From: Actinomortierella ambigua
Taxonomy: Eukaryota > Mortierellomycota > Mortierellomycetes > Mortierellales > Mortierellaceae
Assembly: GCA_016098155.1 (NCBI GenBank)
Contig: JAAAJB010000094.1
Location: 1-64,000, forward strand
DNA length: 64,000 nt
Direction: 5' to 3'
Shown here: positions 1 through 10,766 of the stretch, one piece after another
Position numbering within the stretch: the first letter of the stretch is position 1
How the letters are laid out: every line of letters begins with the position of its first letter
The notes under the pieces: model-generated
Database searches by the model: none
What the model was told of the DNA's origin: nothing
The model's input: the letters and a program-made list of their open reading frames with translations, nothing else
Translations under genes and position numbers: made by a program

Positions 1-1374
1 GTGCCGTGCCACACAATGTCGGGAGGTTTCGGCTCTTCAGGCTCCGTAGGCGTCAACTCCGGGAGAAGGAGTGAAATGCCGGAATCCTTGCCAGGGACAG
101 GCCACATGTCTCCAAAGGTCACCTCCTCTGTGGTCACGACAATGTGTGGCGGACGGTGCCAGATCCTGCGCATCCGCTGGTATGAAAGGTCTGAGGTTCC
201 GGTTGAGTCTGCTTCTGTGGGTCGTCTCCTTGCGTCTTTGAGTTTGGCTTGGTTGGTCGAGTAGCTGAGCAAATCATTTGAACCATCTAAGCGAGGCAGC
301 CAAATGCTTCGAATCAAGAAGTAGCTCATGTTAAGGACCCCCGGACGTTGAGAAACGTAACGGGGCCTTTTTTCCCTAAAGAGAAGACCAAGGCTGATGG
401 CGCTTAAGTCTGACCATCTTCCAAATTGAGTTTTCGCTAAAACGTTTCGCTATTCTGTTCATTCTTAATCTCAATTCACCATAACAAACTTGGTTTGTCT
501 CGATTTGGGGTTTTCACGAAACGTTTTGCCCTTCTGGTCGTTCTTGAAAGCATTTCGTGAGACGACCGCTCTTGGACAGAGCATCCATGGGGTCTAACGA
601 TAGGCTAGAGTGGCGAGAGTAATAGATCAACTCTGTGTTCTCGCAATATACTAGTTTTAATAGCTGCTGGACAGGCTCCCCCTCCTCCAGTACCTAGAAA
701 GAAAAGGACGTTTCTAAGTGGACGATACTGTGCACGAATGCTACATAGGATGTCACGAAAGGCACATGGATGCAAAGGCCAAGAAAGAAATGGAGCTCAT
801 AGAGCTAGTCTTGTATGGGTCGACAAGTAGAGACTAGGTGGGGCGATAAATAGACACCACAAAAATATCGGAGGGGGTCGACAAGTAGATAGTCTTGATA
901 GCTTACAGCGGGCAGGCGCGCTTGCAGAAGTAGGTAGGGACACATGTTGACCCTTCAAAATATTCGTAACACAGCAAAAGGGGAATGACGAAGTCGAGGG
1001 ATCGCCTTTTTCTACGGGCCTTTTTTTTTTTTTTTGGCTAGACTATGGAGTTACTGTTGTTGAGGGAAAACTGGATGTACAAGATAGGCCTTCGTAGTAA
1101 TCGATGAAAGCAGAATGGTCAACTTCAAGTCGCTCCAATGTTTCGGGGAAGCAGGCTAGCCATTCGTCAAGGGGGGTGTGGCGCAGAGCAAGACGATGTT
1201 ACTTCCTTTAGTCGATCAAAAAGATAAGGGGGGTAGGAGTAATGCAGCGAGCCAGGGAGGAGACTCCTTAACTGACATTGAATCCTAAAGGGAGTCCAGC
1301 ACCTGATCGCACCATCCACAAGGAGTACGTTTTTGCAGTTCGGAAACTCTTATTTATATTCTGCACTTTTCATA
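1..1374. other. Left-edge non-coding stretch
   Basis: I see no convincing gene. Two imperfect direct duplications are visible. One pair is a block around 425-470 resembling a block around 503-550 (both contain TTTTC..AAACGTTT.GC..TTCTG.TC.TTCTT). The other is GGGTCGACAAGTAGA, present near 818-832 and again near 877-891. A poly-T run lies at about 1021-1036. The open frame touching the left edge has no recognisable protein. The last part presumably holds the promoter and 5'UTR of the MFS gene. Confidence 0.5.
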
Positions 1375-3289
1375 ATGGCACGATTGTGGTCAAAATCAAC
1401 TGTACCAAACCCCATTGCTATTAAAGTGGGAGACCCTGACGACACTGGGAGCTCCTGTACCACCACCAGTGACTCGAGTGCTTCGACAGATGATCACATT
1501 GAAATACTCCAGGAGCAGATCACTCAACCTCTTTCCGACTCTGCTCAACCATGTCGAGAACCGTCCAGTCCAGACGACAACCCATTTGGTCTCAGGACCC
1601 CATTGACATCTTGGCGCAAAGTAGTTGTCTTTGTTAGCTTATTAGCATGCACTTTCTTGCATGCCGCCGACCAGACCATTGTCTCGACAACACTCGTTGC
1701 CACCGCTAAAGACTTCAACAACTTGGGAGACATTTCATGGGTCGGCACAATCTACTTGTTGACATCCACAGCCGTCCTGCCCATCTATGGAACTGCATCA
1801 GATTTATTTGGTCGCAAGCGAATATTGTAAGATCTAACCCCTCCGCTACCTCCCACTCGCTTATCGCTCTTCGCACGCTCCTACCCCACTTGCTAATGCA
1901 CATTGAATTGTTATGCTTTGATTCTTTTTGAACAAACAAACAAACAAAAATGCCCGCTTAACTAGACTCTTTGCCACTATCCTATTCCTATGCGGAAGTA
2001 TACTCGCTGGTGCAGCACAGTCGATGATCATGCTCATCCTTGGCCGTGTTATTCAAGGTGCTGGCGGTGGAGGCATATTTGGCACGGCCAAGACTCTCGT
2101 GTCGGACATCGTTCCGCGTGAGAAGATGGGTACTTACCATGGTTATATTGGCTTCACCTATATCTTTTCTTCGACCATCGGGCCGATAGCGGGAGGGCTC
2201 ATCTCGGACGGGGCGAGCTGGCGTTGGGCCTACTTTATCAATCTGCCGATTGGCAGTCTGGCCTTTGTCTTTGTTGCCATCTTCCTGCACGTCAAACAGC
2301 CCCAGACACGGACGTTCCGTCAAAGCATGGCCAAAGTGGACTACCTTGGCATAGTCTTGCTCGTCTCATCGGTCATGATGGTCCTCCTGGCCCTGAACTG
2401 GGCGGCTGACGCCAAGTACGCTTGGGATTCGCCCATGATCCTGTCTTTGCTCATTTTGGGCACCTTCATTGGCTGCCTCTTCTTGATCAATGAATGGAGG
2501 GTCGGTCTCGCCAGTAACAACAACAAGCAACCCGTCATCCCTTTACATTTATTTGGCACACTTTCCTTGGCGGCGAACCAGATGTGCAACCTTTTTCAAT
2601 CGGCGGTTTATTTAGGCCTCATCTACTCCATCCCGCTTTACTTCCAGGCCACAGCCGGTCTCTCAAGTACGCAGGCCGGTCTCAGCTTGATTCCTCTGGT
2701 CGCGACTGCAGCGTCATCGTCACTCGTATCAGGCATCCTCATGAACAAGTTCAACACCACCAAGGAGTCGACAGTACTGGGCTCCATCTTTGGTGTACTT
2801 GCTTGTGGATGTTTAACACTGCTACTCAACGAGCATACGTCCCGCTGGGTAGTGACAGTGATATTGATCCTGCAAGGCCTGAGCTTGGGGTTAACCGCTA
2901 ACGCCAATCTCCTCAATATCTATTCCGAGTTGGATAGTTATCGTGATATCGCGACCTCGACAGCATTGTGGGCCTTTCTACGGACCTCTGGTGGGACCAT
3001 GGGCATCGCGGCGGTGCTGGCTTCGATCCAAAGCAGCCTCTCCTCGGCAGGCGTGGGCGAGGACACCAGGAACATTGGTGCCATCCGTGAATTGTCGCCA
3101 GAGATCCGAGGTCCGATCGTTCGTGCCTTTGTTGTGGGCATGCACCGGTTTGCAATCCTCGGTACGGTCCTGTGCAGCATTGTGTTGTTTTCTACAGTAT
3201 TTATCCGCAGGCTTCCTCTCTGTCGCCCAGCTCCTCCTAGCCAGGGAGTAGTACAGGATTCTGTGCAGCGTGAAAAGGAGGCCGCGTAG
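1375..3289 (+). CDS. MFS drug:H+ antiporter, DHA2 (14-TM) type
   Basis: Exons 1375-1826 and 1966-3289 join in frame to 591 aa, a normal size for the 14-helix DHA2 group. The first ATG in frame is used. A hydrophilic Ser/Thr/Asp-rich N-terminus of about 75 residues is followed by the first helix with the family signature AADQTIV, then a short loop with DLFGRKR (the MFS motif A region), LGRVIQGAGGGG and GPIAGGLISDGASWRWAFYI-like motifs (sequence here reads SWRWAYFINLP), and further hydrophobic segments to a short hydrophilic tail. The intron (GTAAGA...CTAG) splits the codon after KRI. The family exports drugs, toxins or siderophores across the plasma or vacuolar membrane; the substrate cannot be read from the sequence. 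It has no neighbouring biosynthetic genes. Confidence 0.88.
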
Positions 3290-3516
3290 CAGCGCAGCGA
3301 GACTATATATGGGAGGGGGGGGGGAAGATGTAATAGAGACTGTCCTGCGGATGGGGCGACACCCTATTATGGGTGGTACGCCTATAAACCCTTCACATTT
3401 TGCCAGATCAAGATCACCCCTGCAGCCAAAGCGCCCTTCAGAGGGAGGGGAGAAGCTGCAAGCACCTTTAAAAATTGGTGGCGTACCTGGACAAAAACTG
3501 GCCATTTTGGTCTCCC

Positions 3517-5845
3517 ATGTCTTTTCTCAATCGTCCCGAGACCCTTTTCTGCATGGACCTTGACGAAGAGCTGGCTCGTCGGCTACAGGAGGAGGAATAT
3601 CAGGACCTTCAGCAGGAGCAGGCTGCCGCCCCAGACGATATCCATGTGACCGATGCACCATTCAAAGACCTGCATGGGTTGTTCCTTGCATTCAATGACC
3701 TCTACTTTGATTCCAGACTCTCAGCATGTGAAGTGAAATGGAGTCCACGTATGACTCGATGGTAAGAGGGGAGAGACCTTTCATCAGCTCGTTATTCTTG
3801 AAAGCGATAGGTTTTGTGGGTGCAGTGTTCTTCTTCTGACGTGTTTCTTTGGTCTAGTGCGGGCCTGTGTGTCTATCAACCCAAGGCACATTTCTGCTCC
3901 ATTCGACTGTCAGAGCCTTTGCTCAAGTTTCGACCCGAGTCTGATTACATCGACACCCTTCTGCATGAAATGATTCAGTAAGTGCGCAGGGAAGAAAAGG
4001 CCGTATTTTAGGAGGTCTTTCTCAGATCAGCATCTTGACGTTTTTTTTTTTTCTTGGGTCGATGTCCATTCGCTATGTAGCGCATACCTGTTCATTACCA
4101 AGGCTATTCAGGACCATGATGGCCATGGAGAAGATGTAAAGTTGATCCCAAAAGATTCAAAGTGATATTTTTGAGTGATGTGTGCGATCGTGGACATTGT
4201 TGGGCCCGATAGGGAGGACTAACCAGAGTTTGAATTATCTCCGCTATAGTTCCTCTCGCATGCCAAACGGATCAATGACGCGGCAGGGACCAACATCACG
4301 GTATTCCATACTTTCCACGATGAAGTGCGGCACTACCAAAATCATGTGTGGCAGTGTAATGGGCCTTGTCGGACCAAACCGCCTTATTTTGGCACCGTGC
4401 GTCGATCTATGAATCGGTATGTAACCAATACCAGGCGAGGCGAAAGGATTGGATGTATGGGTTGTGCATGTATCTTGACCCTCCTTCTGAGGGAGAGTTG
4501 TGGTGATTGGAGCCAGTGCTCTAACAGCCCTCCTTTTCTTTCTTTCTTTCTTTCTTTCTTTCTTTTTTCTTCAACATATAGACCTCCACAGCCAGCAGAT
4601 CGGTGGTGGGCCGAACACCAACTCAACTGTGGTGGCACCTACACCAAAATCTCAGAACCAGAACCAACTGCCAAGAAGAAGCACAAGAAGAACAGCGACA
4701 GTAGCAACAAGGGAAAAGGGAGCGCAGAGTCGAGTTCAAAGCCCACATCCACCACACCGAGACCAAGGACAATGTTGGATGACTTTGTCATCGCGCAGCC
4801 ATCTCCCAACAAGGATAAAAAGGAGCGTCCCCCAGCAGACGTACAGTCTTCAACGCCCATCACGACATCCAATCAAGGCTATCGGCTAGGGGGTAGCGAT
4901 CGGACCATGGCATCAACGACGACAACCGCGCCATCACCATCATCACCATTACCACAATCTTCGTCGCCGACAGCATCCACACCGCAAGCCTCTCCGTCCC
5001 CGCGCGAAGCAGCAGCGCTGGCCGCCATAGCAAGACAGGAGCGGTTCCTGAAGGAACGGGGAAAGACGAGTGGCAGCGGTCTAGCACATGCATTTCCATT
5101 GCCATCTTCTTCCACACCAGCCTCGTCTTCCTCCTCCTGCCTTTCAAGCCCGGCTCTTACCAACAGACCCAGCTCAGCCTTGTCTAATGTCAGCACGAGC
5201 ACCACCAGTCGCGGCAGCAGCAACAGCAACAGCAAGCGGGACAGGAGCCCTTCTTTATCACCATCAACCTCATTGTCGTCGTCACGACCGCCATCACCAT
5301 CTCCACCTCCACGACCACGACGACCACCACCACCGCCACCGCTGCTACAACCTCCTCAGGTGATTGACCTCGAGGCTGATGAGCCGAGTCCGAGGGGAGG
5401 AAAGGCAGTGTTGGCCTTGAATAAGAAGAGGAGGCGCGGAAAGGGTGAACAAGGTGCACACCTTTCCTCCTCCTCGGGAACAGCAGCAGCAGCAGCAACA
5501 GCAGCCGTAGATCTGGTTGATCTCACGCTTGATACTCCTGCCCCTCTCCGAATGAGTACCACCACTGCCAACAACAACAACAACAACAGCCCACCTAAGC
5601 CTGCAGCAGCATCTACTGCAGCAGCATTGACTTTTGGTGCTGCAAGTCTATCAACAATGGTGCATGCAGGTGATGATGCACAAGAAATTGCGCCCTTGCC
5701 GGATGCGACCACCGCCATTTCGGCGACGACGACGACAGCCACAACAACATCGATCGTGACTTGTCCAGTCTGTTCGAACCGGGTCCTCGGAGCGGAGATC
5801 AACGATCATATCGACCTTTGCATCTGGCGCTCGAGTGGGCAATGA
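3517..5845 (+). CDS. SPRTN: Spartan/SprT-like DNA-dependent metalloprotease
   Basis: Five exons (3517-3761, 3858-3977, 4081-4135, 4250-4416, 4582-5845) give 616 aa. The alternative ATG at 3553 starts directly at MDLDEELARRLQEEE, which matches the N-terminus of animal Spartan and may be the true start. The SprT domain (about residues 55-215) has the zinc site HEMIH (His118, Glu119, His122) and a third ligand in DGHG (His137); the CNGPC and NCGGTY cysteines of the Zn-ribbon follow. A long Ser/Pro/Thr-rich disordered tail holds a degenerate PIP-like motif (RTMLDDFV) and ends in a UBZ4-type CPVC...H...C zinc finger that binds ubiquitin. Spartan degrades DNA-protein crosslinks at replication forks. 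The intron before exon 5 contains a (TTTC)n microsatellite. Confidence 0.92.
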
Positions 5846-6380
5846 GGAAGAGGGAGGAGGGGGGAAGAGCTTGGGGACCAGGAAAGGATTGGAGAGATTG
5901 GGGGAGAGAATGAGAGAGCCGTTGGCTATTAGTCTCCGACTTTTTGTCCCCCCTTCTTCGTTCTATTGTGTATTTGTAGAGAGTGTACTTTTATTGTAGC
6001 TTTATTGTTTTTTCGTTGCTAAAAAAATATGTCGTGCAACATTAGAATTACGGAGGATTTACATACAGTGAAAGGCGGGAAAGGAGAAAGGCGGGACAGG
6101 GGTTGATGGGGTGCTGCTGGAGGAGGAAGGAGGGTGGGTGGGGGGTAAACCGTTAAATGAGTGGTATCATGGGTTGGTGGTACAAAGGCGGAGAGAGAAC
6201 AAGGGTAAACATGAGATAGAAGAGGAGGACGGGGACTAAAGGTACCCCTCAGGGTTGGTGCTCGTGCAAGGTTGGTCAAACACAGGGCAACACCCCCACC
6301 CTCTCTCTCTCCACCTCTCCCTTTTCGGAAAGAATGTTCAATGCTAGGGGGGAGGAAACGAATGGGGTCGTTGGACAGAC
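5846..6380. other. Convergent 3' region (SPRTN / DUF4112)
   Basis: The 3' ends of two convergent genes meet here. I see no further gene. The right half is rich in pyrimidine on the minus strand and contains long CTC/CCT runs. No RNA gene was recognised. Confidence 0.5.
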
Positions 6381-7261
6381 TTAGGGCTGGGGTGTTGCTA
6401 GCTGTTGCTGTTGCTGTTGCTGCTGCTGTTTGAGTCTCTGTTGCTGATCATATCTATCCTGGGCTTGGTCGTTCTCTGCGCGGCGGGCGGCGCGCTCGTA
6501 CAGGAACTCTTCAAAGAGGCGAGCGTTGCGAGCATTGGCCTTGAACATAAAGTCGCCAATGTCGCCGATGACCGGGACAAAGCCCATGCCGAAATCAATC
6601 GCCACATTCAACAGCATCTTGCGCACCAGCCAGTCGGGGATATCTGCCTGCTTCGCCGTCCGCACCACGTTCAGGCCCATGGCCGTCGTCACCACATCAC
6701 CGGCCACTGGGATCAGACCTATATTCGTGAACGGAGGACAATAGAAACCCCGGGATTAGTGTCTTTGGGAAAAAAAAATGACAAGAGTCGCGCCCTTCCC
6801 TATTACTGCCTGGACCCCTTGCTCCACTTCGCGCCTCTTTCCCCTCACTTTTTTTTTTCTTTTGGCAAAAGGGAGGCAGTGGTGGTGGTGGTGGTGGTTC
6901 TGGTGGTAGGGGGGAGAGAGAAGAAGAAAGAGGGAGGGGGGTATGATTTGGGTTGCTTACCAATGATGGGATCCAGACCAATCTTTGCAAAGCCAAGGTC
7001 GATGGCCGTGTCCAGGGCCTTGGCGCGTCTCTTGACCTTCGCAAGGATCTCGACTTCGTGAGGAGTCAAGTGGATGGGTTCCTTCTTGCCACGCTTGAAG
7101 AAGCCCTTGATCTTGGACCCAAAGCCCTTCGAGTCGCCTCCTGCTCCTCCGTTGCGATCCTGAACGACGACGATGGCTTCTTCACGGTCGGTTGAGTCGA
7201 TCCTCCGCACCTCTGGTGGGATTGCTACGGCGACTTCGTGTTGGCCGGGTCTTGATGCCAT
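6381..7261 (-). CDS. DUF4112 family protein
   Basis: Two exons, 6961-7261 then 6381-6718 (minus strand), give 212 aa. The donor ATTG|GTAAGC and acceptor ATAG keep the frame, producing LDPIIGLIPVAGDVVTTAMGLNVV, the hallmark of DUF4112. The order is: an N-terminal charged region with a Lys/Gly-rich stretch (residues about 45-65), the DUF4112 core with two Gly/Pro-containing hydrophobic segments (LDPIIGLIPVAGD and MLLNVAIDFGMGFVPVIGDIGD), the conserved FKANARN motif, and a C-terminal Gln-rich tail encoded by CAG/CAA repeats. The family is small, found in bacteria and fungi, probably membrane-associated, and of unknown biochemical function. Upstream of the start lies a long GA-rich stretch and a TATAAA-like site near 7454. 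Confidence 0.85.
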
Positions 7262-9006
7262 GTTGTCCTGTGCGTTGCGAAGGTATGGGTGTGGGTGAGG
7301 GTGAGGAGACTGAGGAAGGGGGGGTTGGTGATTAGAGTTGTTGTTGTGCGGGTTGTTGGGAGAGGAGAGAAAGAGAGAAAGAGAGGATTGAAAGAGAAAA
7401 AGAGAAGAAAAGAGAGAGAGAGAGCAAAGCCAAAAAAGCTTGTACTACCCCGGTATAAATGAGAAGGGAGGCGGGGGGGGGGTACAGGCGGGAAACAACT
7501 GACGATATAGTGCGGTCAGGGCAACGTCAGCGATGATGGTGGGGCCTTGCTGTGGAATGAGCTAGGGGTGTCTGTGGAGTGATGATGAGTGAGTAATGCA
7601 AGCCGGCCTTGATTGCTGAGACCTGAGGAATGAAGGTGAGCTCTGGGAGATGAGGACGGAGGAAGGCGGTGATGCGAGGCGAGGGGACACTTTATAGCGT
7701 TTTGGACAAGGAAGAGAGAGCATGTGCTAATCCGCTGTCTTTGTTGGGGGTGGGGGCGAAAAGCTTCCAACGGTCAAGCCAACGTAGGTCCCACCACCAT
7801 AACTACACAAGTGTTCGCCGAGGAAAAAGAAAAAGAGAAAAGGTGCCAGATAGACAAGACTTCTTGGCACAGAACGACCCAATCAAAGAAACAAGGGGGG
7901 GTAAGGGGGGGAAAGGGCCCTTGTTTTTGCATGAGACAATCGATCAACGAACGTCCTGTGCTGGAGACACGCACCGCAACACCCAATAATAAGAACTTTA
8001 GGCTCAAACGGCCACCGCCACCAAATCAGTCCCAAAACTCCAAAAGGCTAATTTTTGTCAACAAATGCCAAGAGGAAAAAATAGAATCCCTTCCCAATCC
8101 CTTCCCTCTGACTTTTGTCTCACCTCATGGGCAGTAAGCAACCAAAAAAATAGAAGCTGACAGGGCCATGCCATGGTACAAAAGAAAAGGGAGGAGGAAA
8201 AAGGTGGGAAATATTGCTTTTCTCGTAGACTACTCAAATCACGGGTATTCCTTGGTAGTGAGTATAGAAGCAATTCTCTTTGCCGCGAAAAAAAACATTT
8301 GCCGACGGGAAAGCAACAGCAAACATAAGAGTTGATCGGCAATCAAAAAATATTCTTTCTTTTCGTGGCATGTCGCAAGCACGACCACCAGCGAAAACAA
8401 GAGTCAAGGACAATAGAGTGTAATACAGAAAAAAAAATGGAGGTCAAAGGGGGACAACAAGATGACAGGACAAGAAGGCTATGCGCCTTCCTGCCATGTC
8501 AAACTTATCGTTGGACTTTACCTCACCCTGCCAAAGAAACAACCTCGATTATTCCACTCACCTAAAGTCAATGTAGAGAAGGCAAAAAAAGGGTCAGCAT
8601 ACGTTGGTCCTTCCTTCTCCCTTGCTTATTCTCTCACAAGAATAGAGTGTTTGGTATTCAAGTCAGGTAGCTAATTTTAATCGATGAATACATGGAAAAG
8701 CCAAGCTGGAACACCAAAAGCTGGATTCACCATAGGACGAGACTCAAAAAGGCGAAAAGCGGAAGCACAAAAAACCAGACTTTACGAAAACAAGAGCGCA
8801 AGTGTTACCAATGTGGAAGATCACGATGGATCAGAAAGAAAAGCAAAAATGAATGTCAACCAGGTCTAGAGACCTAGCAATCAGGCAGGCACCAAGGTGC
8901 CCCATCCGATCCATCCATGCTTGACGAGAAACGACAGTTTCCCCAGAGAGCAGGATCTGGCATCCACATAAATTGCCCTAAAACTCCTTCTTTTGCCCTC
9001 AGCTAC
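7262..9006. other. No protein gene; tail of the snoRNA transcript and DUF4112 promoter
   Basis: The first 250 bases are the GA/purine-rich promoter of the DUF4112 gene. After that no reading frame looks like a protein. Two near-perfect hairpins stand out: GAAGGC-TATGC-GCCTTC at 8475-8491 (extended by CAGG...CCTG) and the palindrome GGCACCAAGGTGCC at 8887-8900. The right part (8640-9006) probably still belongs to the minus-strand snoRNA host transcript. It has splice-like motifs but no snoRNA I can name. Confidence 0.4.
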
Positions 9007-9151
9007 TTTCCGTGGTGAACACAGGTCTCCCAAATGCCTTCTGCCTGATTTGATACCCCGACATCTCAATCCTCGAGCATGTTCATCCTAAAAAGGTGGC
9101 CATACTTTAGACGCCAGACAAGACTCCCACCTCCTCTTCAGAAACACCAAC

Positions 9152-9254
9152 GCGGCAGTCAGGAAAACCCCAAAAGCTTTGCCAATGTCCCATCCAAGAG
9201 AGATGTAGCATCCTCATAGAATGGATATAACTAAATTTCATCACATGGCTGCCA
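9152..9254 (-). ncRNA. C/D box snoRNA, target unassigned
   Basis: It lies in the sixth intron. C box GTGATGA is at 9244-9238 and D box CTGA at 9162-9159. Flanking GGCAG (9253-9249) and CTGCC (9158-9154) form a perfect 5-bp terminal stem, so the unit looks functional. The D guide (AAAGCTTTTGGGGTTTTC) matches no rRNA or snRNA site that I can recall. ATCCATTC upstream of a D'-like ATGA could pair with GAAUGGAU in 25S, but the register is unclear. It is longer (about 90 bases between boxes) than its neighbours. Confidence 0.65.
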
Positions 9255-9464
9255 AACACTGGCAAGCGGAGGAAAAAGAAAAAGGGGCAATGACAATTAC
9301 CTTTAAAGAACTTGATGAATGCTCTGATCTGATTGACGCTTCAAGCAATTGCTCGGATTCTACAAGCAAAATCACAAAATCATTGATTTGCACAAGGTTA
9401 GCAAAGTGTGAATCAACATGAGTGATTGCGAGCCATATCACCATTTGGTGGTGTGAAAAGGAGG

Positions 9465-9537
9465 GAATCAGGGATCGGTATGTTGTCTTCAATGAGAAAC
9501 TGCAGATGAAACACGGATGATCATAAACATCATATTG
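9465..9537 (-). ncRNA. snR18: C/D box snoRNA, probable U18 ortholog (25S A649)
   Basis: It lies in the fifth intron. The C box is ATGATGT (9533-9527, last base off consensus) and D box CTGA is at 9471-9468. An internal TCCGTGTTTCA is a perfect 11-base complement of 25S UGAAACACGGA, the site of U18, and the register places the target on A649 (yeast numbering) if the D' box is the degenerate CATC that follows. The D-box guide (CATACCGATCC) has no target I recognise. It is called U18-like because of the guide; the degenerate D' box keeps confidence moderate. Confidence 0.65.
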
Positions 9538-9728
9538 CGCCACAACAGGAAAAGAATAAGAAGGCAAATGGATGTCATACACATACCACTTAGCAATGTC
9601 GAGCACAGGCCTTGTTGTATGAGCACCATGAAAATAGTGGGTACATCTAAAGTCAACAACAATCATCATTGGTTAGTTTCCGATCATTGTGATTATGATG
9701 CCCCAACAAGCGTTGGTGTAGATCGAAT

Positions 9729-9810
9729 ATTATCAGAGGTTGTTTTGGTATATTGGTTATCCGCCATGGCATTTGTCGGAAGCAGAACTGAAATTTGTTG
9801 TCATCAGAAA
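9729..9810 (-). ncRNA. snR61: C/D box snoRNA, snR61/U38 ortholog, copy 2
   Basis: It lies in the fourth intron. C box CTGATGA is at 9807-9801 and D box CTGA at 9736-9733. The internal guide CAGTTCTGCTT is followed by CCGA, a one-base variant of a D' box (9779-9776), so the predicted target is the same adenosine as copy 1 (25S AAGC-A-GAACUG). It also shares TACCAAAAC.ACCTCTGAT with copy 1, showing that the two are paralogs from a duplication of the intron unit, while the sequence between them has diverged. Its D' box is weaker than that of copy 1. Confidence 0.82.
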
Positions 9811-10032
9811 AAAAAAGGTGATCTGTACGGTAGAGACAATTTCAATCAAGACTTACTCATGGATGCGCGGGGAAATGTCCTTGACGGCCATTAAAACAAT
9901 GCGAGGAACACACAGGATCCAATCTGAAAAAAAATTAAAGAATATCAAACATTGATGAGCATCTCATGAAATCCAGCACATGGATCAAGACCCGTGGATA
10001 TACACAAAGGATGCGTGTGTCTTTAAAAGGAA

Positions 10033-10112
10033 GGATCAGAGGTCGTTTTGGTATTTTTTGTTATCTTCACTGGTTCTCAGTAGCAGAACTGGAAAAATTT
10101 GTTTCATCACAC
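10033..10112 (-). ncRNA. snR61: C/D box snoRNA, snR61/U38 ortholog, copy 1 (25S A1133)
   Basis: It lies in the third intron. C box GTGATGA is at 10110-10104, D' box CTGA at 10080-10077, a C'-like GTGAAGAT follows, and D box CTGA is at 10039-10036. The D' guide CCAGTTCTGCTA is identical to that of human U38 and complementary to 25S AGCAGAACUGG; the fifth position faces the A corresponding to yeast Am1133 (human A1858). The stretch GTGAAGATAA after D' is also shared with human U38. Just before the D box, ATACCAAAAC complements UUUUGGUA, which in yeast and human lies directly 5' of the same target. Confidence 0.9.
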
Positions 10113-10362
10113 ACAATCTTTTATCACACGCATCCATATCCCACAGTAACCGGGGATGTAATTGTGGATGACATACCATCATTCAGAACGACAAGGGCCT
10201 GCTGACCGCCAGCTACCCCTCGATCAACGTCATCTCAATCGAGTCAATATGGATGTACCATGATCTAAAAAGAAGATGATAACGACAAAGGTGATTAGAA
10301 CCTCATTCACCTCTGTTTTCAGCTGAAAACGTTCAAAGAAACAAAGGATGCGTGTTTCGATG

Positions 10363-10440
10363 AATCGTCAGATGGTAGTGCATGTTTCTTTGGATCAGGT
10401 GCTCACACGGAAACGGTATGGATTTTTCCTCATTCGAATG
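10363..10440 (-). ncRNA. snR55: C/D box snoRNA, snR55/U33 ortholog (18S U1269)
   Basis: It lies in the second intron. D box CTGA is at 10371-10368, preceded by CATGCACTACCAT, the same guide block I recall from human U33. It pairs with 18S GUGGUGGUGCAUG over 13 bases including G-U pairs, and the fifth position faces the U corresponding to yeast Um1269 (human U1326). The C box is degenerate (AATGAGG at 10434-10428), but TCG before it can pair with CGA after the D box to close the molecule. The degenerate C box is the only weak point. Confidence 0.8.
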
Positions 10441-10677
10441 GTGGATCGTAAAAAGACGCGTGTTACAAGATGAAGAACAGGAGCAAGAGTATTTACCTTT
10501 TGAGATGACGTTGATCAACAGATCAAGTTGGAGGTAACAAGGCACTTGCCAGAAAGCCTGAGCGTTGAACATTGAACAAGAGTAGTTTGATTAGTTGGGG
10601 CTATCCACGCTAGATGTTGCCATTGTATACGCTTTGGAGGGCAGCAAGAGGGAAAGAGGTGGGGAAGGTGGAAGGGG

Positions 10678-10766
10678 GATCAGAAACGAGGAATTCCATT
10701 TGTAGTTTACGTAAGTCCACATGATATATTCGGGATATCATTTATCGTAAAGGTGCTCATCAGATT
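10678..10766 (-). ncRNA. snR57: C/D box snoRNA, snR57 ortholog (18S G1572)
   Basis: It lies in the first intron of the host gene. C box CTGATGA is at 10763-10757 and D box CTGA at 10683-10680. The bases directly before the D box read GGAATTCCTCGTTT, complementary to AACGAGGAATTCC near the 3' end of 18S rRNA as I remember it. The fifth base before the D box faces the G of AACGAGG. Counting back from the 3' end of the yeast 18S sequence, this is G1572, the known target of yeast snR57. No strong terminal stem is visible. Identity rests on C and D boxes at the right distance plus a 13-base antisense match in the right register. Confidence 0.85.

Noticed and set aside
1..264. Open frame touching the left edge
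   Set aside because: Non-ATG start, no recognisable domain and no splice support; may be part of something outside the window but cannot be shown.
3270..3563. Small frame between the MFS and Spartan genes
   Set aside because: Overlaps both genes' flanks, contains G-runs, and has no homologous look.
9241..9669. A 142-codon open frame on the minus strand in the snoRNA region
   Set aside because: It spans an inferred exon and two introns with clear donor/acceptor sites and overlaps the U18-like snoRNA; the translation resembles nothing and its frame is open by chance.
10269..10326. Plus-strand AAGATGA...CTGA unit opposite the snR55 intron
   Set aside because: Too short, and on the opposite strand to the well supported host transcript; the CTGA is part of a palindrome.
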